This document shows positions 11,282-22,430 of a stretch of 64,000 nucleotides of DNA, piece after piece (within the stretch, counting starts at the first letter, position 1; each line of letters starts with the position of its first letter). Under the pieces are notes generated by a model, which was given only the letters and a program-made list of their open reading frames with translations, was not told the origin of the DNA and did not search any database. The position numbers were made by a program, and so were the translations under genes. The DNA is from Allobaculum sp. Allo2 (GTDB lineage: Bacteria > Bacillota_I > Bacilli_A > Erysipelotrichales > Erysipelotrichaceae), in the NCBI RefSeq assembly GCF_022701175.1, contig NZ_CP078088.1:2664411-2728410 (forward strand), written 5' to 3'.

Positions 11282-11966
11282 CAGCAGGCCAGCTTTCCAA
11301 GCGCTTCTTTGGCCGCTTTCTGTTCTGCGCGCTTTTTCGAACTGCTTTCGCCTTCGCCCATGCAGATGTCATCCAGGAACACGCCCATGCGGAATTTCGG
11401 AGCGTTGGACGGTCCGCTTTCTTCGAGCAGACGATACTGAATCGTCTGGCGGTTATTATCGGTCTGCACATATTCCTGCAGCTGTGTCTTGAAGTCGGTG
11501 ACATCATCCGGCTTCTTCGCCGTAATGAGCGGCTTCATGTATTCATCGAGAATATCCTTGGCCGCATCGTAGCCAAGATCGAGGTAAATGGCGCCCATGC
11601 AGGCTTCAAACTGGTCCGCGAGAATGGACGGTTTATGGCGGCCACCGTTTTCTCTTCGCCATGACCGAGGCGAAGAAATTCGTACCAGCCCAGCTGCTTG
11701 TTCAGACGGGCGAGCGCGCTTTCGCAGACGGTCTGCGCGCGGATCATCGACATTTTTCCTTCGTTGAGCGGCGGAACCATGTTGAACAGCGTATCGGAGC
11801 TCCAGATCTGCAGCACCGCATCGCCCATGAATTCCAGACGTTCGTTGCATTCGACATCGGTGTCGTTTTCGTTGATATACGAGGAATGCGTACACGCCTC
11901 ATAGTAGAGTTTCAGATTGTGCGGTTCATAGCCGCGTTCTCGAACCCAGTCGGTCAGTGTTCTCAT
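11281..11966 (-). CDS. rnc: Ribonuclease III (frameshifted in this sequence)
   Basis: Cleaves double-stranded RNA in rRNA and mRNA processing. The signature NERLEFMGDAVLQ is present with catalytic Glu and Asp, the second acidic cluster is DQFEACMGAIYLDLGY, and a C-terminal dsRNA-binding domain runs from DFKTQLQEYVQ to KRAEQKAAKEALGKL. One G missing near 11645 (GG to GGG) joins HGEEKT to GGRHKPSILADQFEA. The repaired length is about 228 aa. The stop overlaps the polC start by one base. Confidence 0.94.
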
Positions 11967-12296
11967 TCGGGATGCTCCTTTCAGTCAAGCCGCATATTTG
12001 TGCGGCATATTTTATTTCGGGATTTTGTAAAATGCACAAAGTTTCTTCTTTATACAATAGGTGCTTTCGAAAAATCTGCCGGCTGCATGCACGGCCGACA
12101 GGAAGAAACAGCGATCATGGACCGCTGTGAAGATTCATTTCAATTTTAATGGAAAAACAGAAAGAACAGAAGGCACTGAACTGAGTGTAGCGAGTTTTGA
12201 GGCGCATCGCAAAGTGCGAAAGCCTGCAGCTTGCACGCCCATTTTGTCGGAGGACAAATGGACCTCGTTTTTGTACCCCGATTTGTCCGGCGGTTT
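11967..12296. other. Gene-free interval with hairpin in the rnc leader
   Basis: No gene is supported. A perfect 6-bp inverted repeat GCCGCA/TGCGGC (11989-11994 with 12001-12006) lies just upstream of the rnc ribosome-binding site. It is followed by AT-rich sequence on the plus strand, so it could also act as a weak terminator there. Confidence 0.4.
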
Positions 12297-12805
12297 CTAT
12301 CCGATCTGGAGGTCCGAATTGGCCGATTGCGAATGCGCCAGTTCGGGCTGAAGTGCTTCGAATACGCAGCGCGGAACCATCGATTCAATGCTCTGATGGT
12401 ATTTCAGAAACTCGCGCACCGTCGTCGAGGAAATCATCGAATACGCCGGATCGCCAAGCAGAAAGACGGTGTCCATTCCTGAATCCAGTTTTGTGTTGGC
12501 CCAGGCGTTGGCCGCTTCCCTTCGTAATCGGAAGGATTGCGCATCGAGCGGATCAGCACATTGGCCCCCGCTGCTTTGGCGCTCTCCACCGTCAGTCCGG
12601 GGCAGAGCTCAACACGGACATTTTTCAGATCCGCGCAAATGGCTTTGAGCAGTTCCACGCGCCGTTCGGGTTCGAGCAGATTGTGCTTGAGGGAGTTGGA
12701 AGCGACCAGAACGATCACTTCTTCAAAAACCGCCGCGGCGCGGCGAATCGTATCTTCATGCCCTACGGTAGGCGGATCAAACGATCCGGCAAAGGCTCCG
12801 ATCAT
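12297..12805 (-). CDS. coaD: Phosphopantetheine adenylyltransferase (frameshifted in this sequence)
   Basis: Penultimate step of coenzyme A synthesis. The nucleotidyltransferase motif is GAFAGSFDPPTVGHEDTIRR (TxGH-like), followed by NVLIRSMRNPSDYEGE. One missing G near 12520 (GGG to GGGG) continues into AANAWANTKLDSGMDTVFLL and then SSTTVREFLKYH, the usual CoaD C-terminal pattern, ending at TAG 12297. The repaired length is about 169 aa. Confidence 0.93.
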
Positions 12806-12967
12806 ACGCGTATCCTTTCCGGGGTCTGGAATGATTTTCCCAGACCGCCTTCTTATCGATTCGAGTTGCTTATCTTCTATTCGATTTTCGTATCTATTAA
12901 TTTTTGTCTAAATGGCGCTGCGGCTGCGCCGCTCACCGTCTCGTGCCGAGCACAGATTGCGCCCTGC

Positions 12968-14465
12968 CTAGCGCGTTCTCTTTTTCCGGCTGCGTGTTCC
13001 CGCGTTTCTTCCTCTTGAAGTTCCGGTTTTCGCCGCAGGCGAATCGTGCGTGACACTCCGTCGTACCGAACGCGCGTGAAGCACGCCGCTCGTGCGTTCC
13101 GGCTCAGTGTACGCAAATTCCTGTCCAGCTGTCTCGCCCATACCTATCATCGCCTGCAGCTGCAGATCGTCTTCGAGCGCGCGGGCTGCAAGCGCGGCCT
13201 GTTCGGCTTCTTTTGCGCTTCGATTTCCTGTTCGATCTGAATCTGACTGATCGCGTAAAAATCGAGACCGAGTACAATACCGACCGCAAGCAGAGCGGAA
13301 CCGCCGGCCGAAATAAAGAGCAGCGGCACGCCGGTCATTGGAATCAGCGTGCTGACGCCGCCGATGTTGATGAAGAAGTGGAGCAGGAAATACGCTGCCG
13401 AGCACAGCAGCATGACTTTAAACTGCGGCTTTGCGGTCGCCAGAGCCCAGTGGAGCAGACGCCACAGAAGAATGCAGTAGCAGACCGTAATCAGAAGCAG
13501 ACCGAAAAAGCCGAACTCTTCAATGACAATCGCGAGGATGTAGTCGGATTCCGCCTGCGTCAGAAAGCCGTATTTACGAACCGAACCGCCAAAGCCGCGG
13601 CCGAAAAATCCGGCATCGCCCAGAGAATACAGCGCGTTGGCCGGCTGATACCCTTCAAAATGAATATTGATATAAGGATTTTTCATATTCTCGATTCGAA
13701 CGGCGATGTGGCGAAGCAGCGGGACGTTTCGAAACAGCGTCACAAACCAGTCCGAAAAGTAAATGCCGACGAGCAGCAGAAGAAGCACCACAAACAGAAA
13801 GATCACGATATAGCGCTGTACTTTCGTCAGATCCGCATCCGCCGTCGCCAGCAGGCCGACCAGACCGATGCCCAGCGTGATGATCAGCGAACCAAAGTCT
13901 TTCTGCGCGCCCCGATAAAGAACACACTGATCAGAAGCAGAAAAAGCGGCAGAAAGAATCGCTGTCCAAACGGAATGGGTTCCGAATGTTTTTCCCGGCG
14001 TTTCGTGCAGAAGACGCCAGAAGCAAAATGAGCAGCGGCTTGCCAAATTCCGATGGCTGTATCGTGAGAGGCCCAAGACGAAGCCACGCCTTCGAACCGT
14101 TCACGTCAATACCGACAAGCTGAACCGCAAACAGCAGGAGGATATAGAACAGACACAGAAATATTTGCGTTTTGGCATTGAAGAGCTTCATCCAGTCAAA
14201 CTTGCGGGAGATGAAGACCATAGCTCCCCAGGATACGACCACAAATCCAATCTGTTTGAGGATTTCCTGAACGTAGGAACGCGTCATGCCCACGGTCGTT
14301 CCCTGTTTGGAACTGAGGACCATCATGGATCCAAAAATCATCAGAACAATAACGGCTCCCATCAGCCAGCGATCGCTGCCGCCGGCGGGTACGAGCCAGT
14401 CTTTTATATCAAACTTCCCTTTTTCTGCCTTTGGCAGAAGATGGGGAAACCGTTGTTGAATTCAT
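12968..14465 (-). CDS. ftsW: FtsW/RodA-family (SEDS) peptidoglycan glycosyltransferase, probably FtsW
   Basis: Polymerises lipid II as part of the cell division or elongation machinery, in the membrane. The start is taken as ATG 14465 (MNSTTVSPSSAKGRK) after AGGGGAG. An extra base near 14415 must be removed to join DIKDWLVPAGGSDRWLMGAV. The family motif PSEFGKPLLILLLA is present, along with many hydrophobic segments and the C-terminal MTGVPLLFISAGGSALLA. A second break near 13200 leads into a polar tail (AEQAALAARALEDDLQLQ) rich in Arg, ending RKKRTR at 12968. The general layout favours FtsW over RodA. Confidence 0.85.
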
Positions 14466-14586
14466 TGGAGTTACTCCCCTTAAATGGACTTTCATTTTAT
14501 CATACCGTCAGGACACCGGCTCTTGCGCATTTGAAAGGGCCATAGAAAACCATTAGAATACCGTTTAGGAAACGGAGGGCATAAAT

Positions 14587-15132
14587 ATGGTACTTTCCAA
14601 TGATTCCATTATTCACGATGATCAGCCCGAAATCCGCTCGCTGTCGGCGGATGTCGAGCTTCCGCTCAGCGAGGAAGACCGCGAACTGTTATTCGCGATG
14701 CATCGCTACGTAAAAGACAGTCAGGATGAAGAACTGTGCGAGAAAAACAATCTCTCGCCCGCTGTCGGCATTGCGGCCATTCAGGTCGGCGTTCCCAAGA
14801 AAATGATCGCCGTTGTCGTCGACGCGGATGACGGCACGACCCTCGAATGGGCGCTCGCCAATCCAAAAATCATTTCCCGCTCCAAGATGATGACGTGTCT
14901 GCCGGACGGCGAAGGATGCCTGTCCGTGCCGGAAGCCCATCCAGGAAAAATCTTCCGCTACGACCGGGTCAAAGTGCGCGGCTACGATCTGCTCACCGAC
15001 CGCAACGTGGTCATTCAGGCAACCGGTTATGCGGCGATCGTGCTCCAGCACGAAATCGATCATCTGTCGGGCATTCTCTACTACGATCATTTAAACGATC
15101 CCGCACCGGCAGCCTATACCGTTGTGGAATAA
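14587..15132 (+). CDS. def: Peptide deformylase
   Basis: Removes N-formyl groups from nascent proteins using a metal ion. All three family motifs are present: VGIAAIQVGVPKK (motif I), EGCLSVPEAHPG with the metal-binding Cys (motif II) and VLQHEIDHLSGILYYDH (HExxH-type, motif III). It is 181 aa, intact, and starts after GGAGGG. The length and motif I fit type 2 deformylases of Gram-positives. Confidence 0.95.
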   Translation: MVLSNDSIIHDDQPEIRSLSADVELPLSEEDRELLFAMHRYVKDSQDEELCEKNNLSPAVGIAAIQVGVPKKMIAVVVDADDGTTLEWALANPKIISRSKMMTCLPDGEGCLSVPEAHPGKIFRYDRVKVRGYDLLTDRNVVIQATGYAAIVLQHEIDHLSGILYYDHLNDPAPAAYTVVE

Positions 15133-15990
15133 GTTAAACAGAAACGATGAAGCCTCCGCGCCGATGCAGAGCCCGTCAAATTTCGAAAACCGTCTTTTCC
15201 AGGAGTATTCTGTCGATCAGAGTACTCTTTTTCATTGCCGCCGTCCTCCTTACTTTCTCCTTCCTCTCCCTTACGGGCACTGTGCTCGACTGCAAATTCC
15301 CTCTTTCTGGCTTTTTCTGGACCGACGGGGAGGCAGCGTCTTTGCATGCGAGAACATCCATTTCATAACAGCCCTTGTCGAAAAACACTTCAGGTTGTCT
15401 TTCCTGTCCGGATCGTGAGCGATAATTCTATAAAAGCAATGATTCTGTGCAACAATATCCAAAGATTTCCAGAAGACCGGCCGGACCGGTTTCTTTCTGC
15501 GTGGGAAAACAGGAAGACCGGATCGGAAATATGGTCTGGAAAAAACCGTTTAGGAAGATGAAAGAACCGGCGATCAAACAGGCGATAAGAAGAGGAATCC
15601 AAAAACGCTTTTCTTCTTTTAGTAAATCTTTCGTCAGTCCGGCAAGCGGCTGCCCTTATGCTAAAATAGAAGATAAGAAGCGGCATACTGAAGAGAACCC
15701 CTCTTCCCTGCCCGCACGCTGCGCGCACGCCTGCAGGACTGAACCCCCTGCCTGCGCATTTTCAGTATTCACCCCAGTTGATCAGGATCGAATCCTCCCG
15801 TCTTTTAAGCAGACGGGAAATCTTTTCCTTTCTTTTCCGGCTGCTGCCCTGCCCTTTCGTCCTTTCTTTTGGTTTCCATATTTTATGGATACCAGAGTGA
15901 ATGAAACCGGCTGGAGCGCAGAACCTTCGAATACTCCCCTGACGGCTAAGACTTAGCCCCGTTTTAGAAAGGATCTGTTCTACCATTCCA
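15133..15990. other. Gene-free interval between def and rnjA
   Basis: No recognisable gene; the short open frames lack ribosome-binding sites and family features. Two structures are visible: a plus-strand terminator-like hairpin CCCGTCT/AGACGGG (15797-15803 with 15811-15817) followed by AAATCTTTT, and the near-perfect inverted repeat GGCTAAG/CTTAGCC (15944-15950 with 15952-15958) 30 nt before the rnjA start. Confidence 0.5.
15797..15830 (+). terminator. Candidate intrinsic terminator
   Basis: A 7-bp perfect stem with a 7-nt loop (15797-15817) and a T-rich tail on the plus strand. It lies far from def, so the transcript it ends is not clear. Confidence 0.45.
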
Positions 15991-18055
15991 ATGAACGAAA
16001 AACCAGTTAACAACACGTCAACTGCGGCTGCTCCTTCTTCTGCAGAACGCGCCCCAAAGGCGCCTGCAGCGCAGAAGAAACCGGCACCCCGCAGCACTTC
16101 TGCGCCCCGATCGAATAATCCGGCGCATCACAAATCTTCCGGCCATTCCGGAAACAGCCGCAATTCAAAAGGTGTCGGCAAGCCTTTTGTCCACTCCCCT
16201 GTCCCCGCCATCGGCAGTCCGTCCACTCGAACGAAAGTTCTCCCGACGGATACGCAGATTTACGCGCTTGGCGGACTGGGCGAAGTCGGCAAGAACATGT
16301 ACTGCTACGAACAGGGCAATGAAATCGCCATCGTCGACTGCGGCGTCCTGTTCCCGGATGATGATCTGTTAGGCGTTGACTACGTCATCCCGGATTATCA
16401 CCACCTCATCCGCAATAATAACAAGCGAAAAATCCTTGTCATTACCCACGGTCACGAAGACCATATCGGCGGCATTCCCTTTCTGATCAAGCAAGTCAAC
16501 ATCGATGCCATTTACGCACCGCGCTTCGCGAAAGCCCTCATTGAGAAAAAGCTTTCCGAACACAAGGACGCGCCGAAAGTTCCAATTATTGAAATCAACG
16601 AAAACTCGGCCATCAAGACCAAGTACTTCAACATCGGCTTCTTCAACACGATCCACTCCATTCCGGATTCGCTCGGCGTCATGATCACCACGCCAAACGG
16701 CACGATCGTTCACACCGGCGACTTCAAGTTCGACCTGACCCCGATCGGTCAGAACGCGGACTACCAGAAAATGGCGTACATCGGCGCGCTCAAGCCGGAT
16801 CTGCTCATGTCGGATTCCACCAACTCTGGCGTCGACGGCTTCTCCATTTCGGAAAAGGACGTTTCCAACGAAATTCTGCGCATTATGGCCAGCACACCGC
16901 ACCGTATGATCGTCGCGACGTTCGCATCCAACGTTTACCGTGTGGCTCAGATTATTGAAGCCGCGCTCAAAACCGGACGCAAAGTGGCTGTCTTTGGCCG
17001 CTCGATGGAAAATGTAGTCGACATCGGACGCAAAATGGGTGTTATCAAAATCCGCAACGAAGATCTTCTGTCTCCAGAAGAACTGCGCACCACCCCCGAT
17101 AACAAAATCTGCATTCTCTGCACCGGAAGCCAGGGCGAACCGCTCGCCGCGCTCAGCCGCATCGTCAACGGTACCCACCGCTTCATTCACCTGAAACCGA
17201 CCGATACCGTCGTCTTCTCGTCCAACCCGATTCCAGGCAACGACGCTTCCGTAAACAAGATTGTCGACAAGCTGTTCCGCTCCGGCGCAACGGTTCTGAA
17301 CAAATCCGTGCTCAACAACCTGCATACGACCGGCCACGCGTCCAAGCAGGAGCAGAAGCTGATGATGCAGCTGATCAAGCCGCGTTACTTCATGCCGATT
17401 CACGGCGAACACAAAATGTTAATGCAGCATCGTCAGTCCGCCATGGAACTTGGCATTCCGGAATCGAACATTTTCGTCTGCGCCAACGGCGACGTTCTGC
17501 TGCTGCGCAACCACGAAGTGATCCAGTCCGACTGGCGTTACCAGGGTGACGACATTTACGTCGACGGCAACGACATTTCCGGTCTTTCTACCGCGGTTCT
17601 CAAAGACCGCCGCATCCTGGCCGACAACGGTCTGGTGGCTGTCATCGTTCCGATCGATTCCAGCGCCAACAAGCTGCTGGCAAGACCTGTTATCGTCAGC
17701 CGCGGCTTCGTCTTCCTGAAAGACGCGCAGGCGCTGCTCAAGGAAGCCGAATTCATCGTTTCGACCAACCTGCAGGCCCGACTGAAAGAAAGAACGACGT
17801 TCGCGGACATCAAAAACTGCATCCGTTCTTCTCTGGAGCCTTTCCTCTATAAAAGACGCACCGCAACCCGATCGTTATTCCGGTTATTCTGAACTCCAAG
17901 AAAGCCATGGAAGAACTCGCCGCGCAGCATCGTGCAAGACAGCAGGCCAGAAAAACGCCGGTCATACCCAGACCCATGCCGCAGTGCACGGATCCAGATC
18001 GGCGGAAAACAAACCTGCACCCGCCGCCAAACCGGCTTCGCAGGAAAACAGCTGA
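15991..18055 (+). CDS. rnjA: Ribonuclease J (frameshifted near the C-terminus)
   Basis: A metallo-beta-lactamase and beta-CASP ribonuclease with 5'-exo and endo activity in mRNA decay and rRNA maturation. Residues 1-85 are an unusual Ala/Pro/Ser/Lys-rich low-complexity extension. The enzyme begins at TQIYALGGLGEVGKNMYCYE, with HGHEDHIGGIP binding zinc, VHTGDFKFD, the beta-CASP part, and HTTGHASKQEQ and MPIHGEHKML. Near 17850 a frame break is repaired to LYKKTHRNPIVIPVILN, and the frame then ends QENS at 18055. The repaired length is about 688 aa, longer than usual because of the N-terminal extension. Confidence 0.92.
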
Positions 18056-18113
18056 TCGAGAGAATCCAGCCCTCGGTTTTAGCCGATCCACAAATTCATT
18101 CTGATTTTTACCA

Positions 18114-18137
18114 GGCGGTCTGCACAGACCGCCTTTT
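18114..18137 (+). terminator. Intrinsic terminator of rnjA
   Basis: GGCGGTC (18114-18120) pairs with GACCGCC (18127-18133), followed by TTTT. Confidence 0.8.
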
Positions 18138-18333
18138 CCATACCTCTGAAGCTTTTCTTCTCCGCATCGTTTCGATCTGGAGCAGGAATCCCGGTCCCGG
18201 TCCGTCTAGTCCAGCCGGTCACGCGCCGCCCGCGGGAACACTGCTCGAAAAAGAAAGAGGATATCTCTATGGAAGCCAATGATTTATAATAGATTGTCCA
18301 TGAACCCATTTTTTAGGCGAAAGGAGCAGGATT

Positions 18334-19424
18334 ATGGCCAGACGAACCGCGCATCGCGTACATTCCCGAAAAGAAGACAGCCTTTGTGGCTGACAATTTC
18401 CATGTGGGTGATCGGCATTGCCGTATTCTGCATGACCTGCCTGACCCTGACCCTTTACAACGGCATTTTCGTTGCCCCCTACCAGGTGCACTCGAACTTT
18501 TCGCAAATCCGTTCGACGAAAATTCCCGCCTCTCTGAACCAGCTTTCGATCGTCTATCTGAGTGACATCGAATACGGCGAGAATTTCCCCGTTGAAAAAG
18601 GCGATAAACTCTTTGATGAAATCGCCTCTCTGGATCCGGACGTTCTGCTGATCGGCGGCGATCTCTTCTCGAAAAATGCGGAAGTCAGCGGTGAAATGCG
18701 CGATCAGATGGTGAACTGGATCAGCCGCGTCGAAGCGCCGAGCGGAAAATTCGCCGTCTATGGCGAACAGGATCAGACGTCCATGAACCGTCTTCTCGAA
18801 GTCAATGACGTCTACGGTCGAAGCCAGGTCGAAATGCTCGACAACGCTTCGGTTCTTCTTTCCAACGGTTCGGGCAGCGGCATTCGCCTCGCCGGTCTGG
18901 GCCTGCAGCCCGACCCGGAAGCGATTGCGTCCACCATTCCCGGCGACACGTATTGTCTGATGCTTTCCCACTTCCCCGACAATTTGCTTGCGGTACAAAA
19001 TTCTTCGCTTCGTCCCGATCTTGCGCTTTGCGGAAACTCCCACGGATCGCAGGTGAAATGGCCGATTTTCGGCAATTACCGGACGGTGGAAGGCAGCACC
19101 CAGATCAACCGATCCAAGTCTCAGAAGCTTTCTTTCCCGTACACCATTTCCAGCGGCATCGGCTGCGTGGATGTTCCCGCCAAAATCAATTCCCCCGTCG
19201 AATATTCTTACTTCACGCTCGTCTCCGGCTCCAAAGCCGACGACAATGCTCCAGCGCAGGCGCCGCTGCTCACATCCAGTTTGCAAAGCGATGCCTCTTC
19301 TCAAACCGACGCACCTGCAGAAGATGCGCAGTCCGGTACGGATCAGCCTATGGAGGGCGAAACTCCATCTGCGGAAACTGAAATGCCAGTGGAGAATCCA
19401 GAAGCCGCTCCTGCGGAAAACTAA
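18334..19424 (+). CDS. Membrane-anchored metallophosphoesterase-like protein with degraded active site
   Basis: The start at ATG 18334 has a good AAGGAG site; one frame repair near 18375 joins MARRTAHRVHSRK to QPLWLTISMW. One transmembrane helix (WLTISMWVIGIAVFCMTCL) anchors an external calcineurin-like domain of the YkuE/YaeI type. The motifs are recognisable but altered: SDIEYG for the usual SDxH, GGDLF is kept, YGEQD replaces GNHD, LSHFPDN is kept, and GNSHGSQV replaces GHTHGGQV. Several metal ligands are therefore missing. The tail from about 300 is Ser/Ala/Glu/Pro-rich. It probably binds rather than hydrolyses its ligand, or uses altered metal coordination. No partner gene is adjacent. 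Confidence 0.75.
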
Positions 19425-19541
19425 GGGATACAGCCAATCCGGATTGACAAGAAATCCATTTTTTCTGTTTTTGGAGAGACTCTTCGCAGACTTCTCTCAT
19501 CCGGTTCAGCCGCTTTGAGCCAAATACAAACTCGACCCTTG

Positions 19542-19578
19542 AAAAAGGCCAGTCCGTTTTGATTCGGACTGGCCTTTC
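19542..19578. terminator. Bidirectional intrinsic terminator
   Basis: AAAGGCCAGTCCG pairs perfectly with CGGACTGGCCTTT around an 8-nt loop between the convergent genes ending at 19424 and 19592. A or T runs on both sides allow use in both directions. Confidence 0.85.
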
Positions 19579-19591
19579 GCTATTTTGAAAA

Positions 19592-20958
19592 TTAGTGGAG
19601 CTTTTCGTCGATGGCAGCTGCCAGTGTGGTGGTGTTGGCCAGCTGGATGTTGTTGACGACGATCAGATCGGTGATGTTGTTTTCCTTGCAGAAGGTTACA
19701 AAGTTGCCTTCCGCATAGCGTTCATCCATCGCATAGACTTTGTCGTAGTTGTTGACGATCCAGGGGACGAACGCACATCCGTAGGATTCGGAGATGACCA
19801 GGGCGGAACTGCCGTCGTTGATTTCGTTGTTGTCGATTTCAATGAAGGGCTGGTCGCCGGCGATAAAGCGCATGTAATGGTTGTACTGGTCGATGGCTTC
19901 GGACGTATTTACGACTTGCGCATCGTAGTACTGATCGCTGTTGGGGTTGCCAAAGTCGCCGGTGAATACTTTCATGGTGTTGCCGCCTTTGGGCACCCAG
20001 GCTTCAAACGTATCGGGTGTGAACGTAGCGGTCGGCACCATGCCGGTATAGGAACCGGTGAACGGATAGTATTCGAGACGTTCGAGTTCATCCTTGTTCA
20101 CAGGCTCGATCCCTTTGACTTTGCAGAAGTTGAGATAGGCATAATAGGCGCCAAGCTGTGTCCAGTGATGGTCGGTACGGAAATAGAGCGGTTCGGAAGA
20201 ATGTTCCTTCAGGATGTCGTACGTGCCAACGGGTTTGACCAGATCGTTGTAGCGGGAATAGAAGTATTCAATGCCCTGTTTGGCATCGGAACCGGAGAGC
20301 TTTTTGTACGTTTCGTCATCGAGCATGATCGAGGCGTTTACCGGAGCGAGAATCGAGTAGACGTTGGTGATCCCTTTCAGCTCCTCCGCTGCGCGGTTGA
20401 GAGCGGAAGTATACGTATCGCAGGCTTCCTGTACAAAGTAGAAGCCGCCATAGGCGCCGCCGTCTTTAATCAGCAGACCTTCCATGATGGAGTCTTCAAT
20501 ATCGGCGGCCAGCTGATTGGTTTCCGGCGCTTCAGTGCGCTTTTCAAACTGGCTGTCGGCGGACTGTCCCTGTTCGCTGCTCGCGGCGCTGGAACTGGCT
20601 TTTTCCTTGCCGCCGATCTCATCGGCAGTGACATTGCCGCCAATGACCATCTCGTTTTGCGGAATGCCTTTGAGCTTCTGAAGGTCGTTGTTCATCGCAA
20701 CGAGCTTTTCGCGGCCAGGATAGCTGTCCGCGTACCACGTGGAAATCTGCGAAAACCAGGATCCATCCATAAAGGAGGTCAGGCTGAACGTCGGAAACGG
20801 GGTCAGATCGCGCTTTTCGATCGCGGAAGTATTGGGACGCAGCGGCAGCAGCAGTCCGTTGATCGTCCCGATGGCCATGCAAAGACAGAACAGGGCCACC
20901 GCCAGCGCTCTCGAATAATAAAGAATTTTTCGCTGCTTTCTGGAAAATCGTTTTTCAT
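19592..20958 (-). CDS. DHHW/AlgX-like SGNH-fold protein, partner of the MBOAT acyltransferase
   Basis: An N-terminal hydrophobic segment (LYYSRALAVALFCLCMAIGT) exports or anchors the protein. The family hallmark FRTDHHWTQLGAYYAY lies near the middle, followed by VISESYGCAFVPWI with a likely catalytic Ser. Such proteins transfer or remove acetyl groups on cell-envelope polymers alongside an AlgI-type MBOAT, which is the gene just upstream (53-bp gap). ATG 20958 (MKNDFPESSEK) is chosen. One missing A near 20925 (5 to 6) joins it to the main frame. About 455 aa. The acetylated polymer cannot be read from the sequence. Confidence 0.8.
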
Positions 20959-21011
20959 ATCAATCTTTCTAGGAAGCGGAAAGACCGCTTCACACGACTT
21001 GGGTTAACGGA

Positions 21012-22430
21012 TCAGAACTGGAAATACAGGAACGGGTTATAGGCGTTGCCGATAAGCGCAAGCACGGATATAGCAAGCAGGAACAGCGGCAGAGCGACCT
21101 GTTCAATGGAATAGAGGGCGAAGCCGACGGAATTATTGCTGGCCCAAACCGAAAACAGACGTTCGATCCAGACGCTCAGCGTCGTGCATCCAATCATGCA
21201 GGCGGCGATGAGGAAAATATTGGAAAGGAAGACGGACCATACGGACCAGCTGAAGAAGCCGGCACCGTTCAGTCCAAACAGACCTTTGAATGCCAGAAGC
21301 AGCGTGTTCGCATCTTCAAAGCGGAAGATCACCGTTCCTAAGAGGACTACGGATAAGGTATACAGGCGGTTCCAGCCGTTGGGAATCCGCTGACGAATGA
21401 CAAAGCGTTCGAGCAGCAGGAAGCAGAGGTAGTAAAGGCCCCACAGAACATAGTTCCAGGAGGCACCATGCCACAGACCGGTCAGAAACCAGACGACGAT
21501 CATATTGCGTACGTAAATGAGAGTACCGCCGCGGCTTCCGCCAAGCGGGATGTACACATAATCCCGGAAGAACGAAGACAGGGAAATGTGCCAGCGTCTC
21601 CAGAAATCCTGAACGGTAACGGCCATGTACGGATAGTTGAAGTTTTCCAGATAATGGAAACCGACCATGCGGCCCATGCCGATCGCCATGTCGGAATAGG
21701 CGGAAAAGTCGAGATACAGCTGGAGCGTAAAGGCCAGCGCGCCGATCCAGACGCCAAGCACCGGCGTTGCGGCCAGCGTCTGCGCGTTGGTAGACATCAG
21801 CTGATCGGCGACCTGTGCGATGCCGTTGGCAAGAATGGCTTTTTGGCCAGACCGATGCTGAAGCGGCGAATGCCGGCGTACACATCGTTCATCGTGACGG
21901 AACGATGTTCGATTTCATCGGCTACGGTTTTGTAGCGAACGATCGGTCCGGCGATGCACTGATGAAACAGCGAAGAATACAGAAGCAGGCGCGCGTAGTT
22001 TCGCTGAGCCTTCACTTCTCCGCGGTACACATCAATGACATAGGACAGAAGCTGGAACGTATAAAAGGAAATGCCGATCGGCAAAACGATTTGCGCGACG
22101 TGTTCTGGAAAGCCGGTGAGCGCCTGCATAGTAGAGCCGATAAAGCCGGTGTATTTGAAAATGGCGAGCAGCCCGAGCAGGGCGACGCATTCCACCGTCA
22201 TCCAGAATTTCTTTTTCTTTTTGCTTTTGAGATTTCCGATTCGCAGGGCGCACACCCAGCTGATCGCGGTTTCTCCTAATAAAGGAGAAGATACATCGGA
22301 CCGCCCCAGGAATAGAAGATCAGTGACGATACGAGCAGAACGGTATTCTGATAGCGTTTGGGAACGCACAAGTAAATGCCCATGCTGATCGAGAGAAAAG
22401 CAAAGACGAATAACAGACTGGAAAAACCAT
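21012..22430 (-). CDS. MBOAT-family O-acyltransferase, AlgI/DltB-like (frameshifted in this sequence)
   Basis: A polytopic membrane protein of about 473 aa that moves acyl groups across the membrane for acetylation of an extracellular polymer. ATG 22430 follows AGGAAGG. One missing T (5 to 6) gives MVFSSLLFVFAFLSIS. Other breaks lie near 22280 and 21810. Family motifs are LLFYSWGGP-like (SSLIFYSWGGPMYLLLY), FWRRWHISLSSFFRDYVYIP, GG-rich turns, and WFLTGLWHGASWNYVLWGLY with the invariant His. It lies in an operon with the DHHW protein downstream. Confidence 0.9.

Noticed and set aside
15147..15368. Small plus-strand frame with a hydrophobic stretch after def
   Set aside because: A single hydrophobic run could suggest a small membrane protein, but there is no ribosome-binding site and the frame overlaps others of similar length.
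16021..16200. Separate small gene upstream of rnjA
   Set aside because: The low-complexity stretch is in frame with the RNase J domain and no second start with a good ribosome-binding site is seen.
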